Program-made: the position numbers and the translations under genes
The notes under the pieces: generated by a model
What the model saw: only the letters and a program-made list of their open reading frames with translations
The model's database searches: none
Told to the model about the DNA's origin: nothing
Assembly (NCBI GenBank): GCA_014607495.2
Contig: CP053170.1
Span: forward strand, 868,001 to 932,000
Origin: Carposina sasakii
Taxonomy: Eukaryota > Arthropoda > Insecta > Lepidoptera > Carposinidae
DNA: 64,000 nucleotides
Reading direction: 5' to 3'
In this document: piece by piece, positions 63,591-64,000 of the stretch
Position numbering within the stretch: position 1 is the stretch's first letter
Layout: the number at the start of each line of letters is the position of its first letter

Positions 63591-64000
63591 TGGGAATGAT
63601 GGCCCACCGTTGGGCACTGGATTGTAGGCGGGCACCGGCGCCGGCCTACCTTTCCTGTATCTTCCGTTAGGGACACGTGCGCCCGGATGCGCCCGTGAAA
63701 CCTGATATGCCGCCGGGGGCACCGCATAACACTGGTGGGCCGAGCCGAAATGCGACCAATAAGGCGGATTTCCCGCAATCACTCGCGGCCGTTCCGCGAT
63801 GGGCGGCGAAAACGCAGCAGCCCGCGCTGCATACGATGCCGCTGTCACGCGACGCTCAATGTCCGGCTCCGACGCCGGCGCGTGACGCGCGTCTTCGCGC
63901 CCCCGCCCATTCCGAGGCGATGGGGGCGAGATGGGGGTGTGGGTGCGCCTTCGACCGTTCGAGGGGGAACCCATGCGAGGGGGGTCCATCCGTGGGACCA
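63585..64000 (-). CDS. BEL gag C-terminal region (partial)
   Basis: Proline/arginine-rich frame (SPSNGRRRTHTPISPPSPRN, RYRKGRPAPVPAYNPVPNGG) ending near 63585, immediately before the protease frame. It resembles the basic low-complexity end of BEL gag. No zinc knuckle is visible in this part, and the N-terminal gag lies beyond the window. Confidence 0.5.
   Translation of the reverse strand, partial: VPRMDPPRMGSPSNGRRRTHTPISPPSPRNGRGREDARHAPASEPDIERRVTAASYAARAAAFSPPIAERPRVIAGNPPYWSHFGSAHQCYAVPPAAYQVSRAHPGARVPNGRYRKGRPAPVPAYNPVPNGGPSFPQ

Larger units (their letters stand above)
59628..64000 (-). mobile_element. BEL/Pao retrotransposon, 5' part outside the window
   Basis: Minus strand: gag C-terminus (64000-63590), protease-RT-RNase H (63539-61449), integrase (61504-59993), polypurine-like GGAGGACGGGGGGA (59956-59969) and 3' LTR (59628-59955). 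An internal deletion joins RNase H to the integrase N-terminus near 61460. The 5' LTR is not in the window. Confidence 0.85.

Overview
The window reads as eukaryotic, arthropod and most probably lepidopteran repeat-rich DNA. It is AT-rich, has GT-AG introns, and carries several LINE 3' ends of the kind common in moths and butterflies (the motif GTTGGACATAGGCCTCCCC, and TGATGATGA or TAATAATAA tails). piggyBac, hAT, Harbinger, ISL2EU-like, Gypsy, BEL, Copia, DIRS and Penelope-like elements are all present. I recognise no ordinary host gene; essentially every recognisable coding stretch belongs to a mobile element. The taxonomic call is an inference.

Left third (1-24 kb). A well-preserved two-exon hAT-type gene runs off the left edge. 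It is followed by a dead hAT gene, a lone MADF exon and several LINE scraps. At 10.1-18.4 kb a DIRS-type retroelement is split by two insertions and abutted by a third: an unidentified virus-like insertion of about 2.7 kb ending in a 19-bp hairpin (11.55-14.23 kb), a Copia element with a CTAGA duplication (15.0-18.2 kb), and a Penelope-like element at 18.4-19.9 kb. The Penelope-like element has a GIY-YIG domain between two 510-bp inverted arms, each carrying a hammerhead-ribozyme-like motif, and a 12-bp target duplication. A 75-bp-period repeat array and a DDE-SWIM gene with one internal stop follow.

Middle third (24-46 kb). This is a layered stack resolved by target duplications and by rejoined reading frames. 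Gypsy C (plus strand) is split by a hAT element (GTTGTGAC). The hAT is split by Gypsy A (minus). Gypsy A is split by piggyBac-1 (TTAA) and by piggyBac-2 (TTAT). piggyBac-2 is split by Gypsy B (GTTAT), which has by-eye identical LTRs and an uninterrupted gag-pol frame. Gypsy C is also hit by a hAT MITE (TAATAAAC), a piggyBac-type non-autonomous element (TTAA) and a LINE that forms a chimeric frame with the integrase.

Right third (46-64 kb). A Harbinger element (TTA duplication) carries a DDE transposase, a THAP-HTH gene and a MADF-partner tail. Next come an ISL2EU-like THAP-DDE gene with its opposed SWIM-YqaJ nuclease gene, a small derivative of the same family, and a largely uncharacterised two-exon gene (DUF7869-like). 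That gene is flanked by seven same-orientation CCTAAGTCC-type repeats and is my best candidate for an undescribed transposon class. A piggyBac transposase and a BEL/Pao element running off the right edge complete the window.
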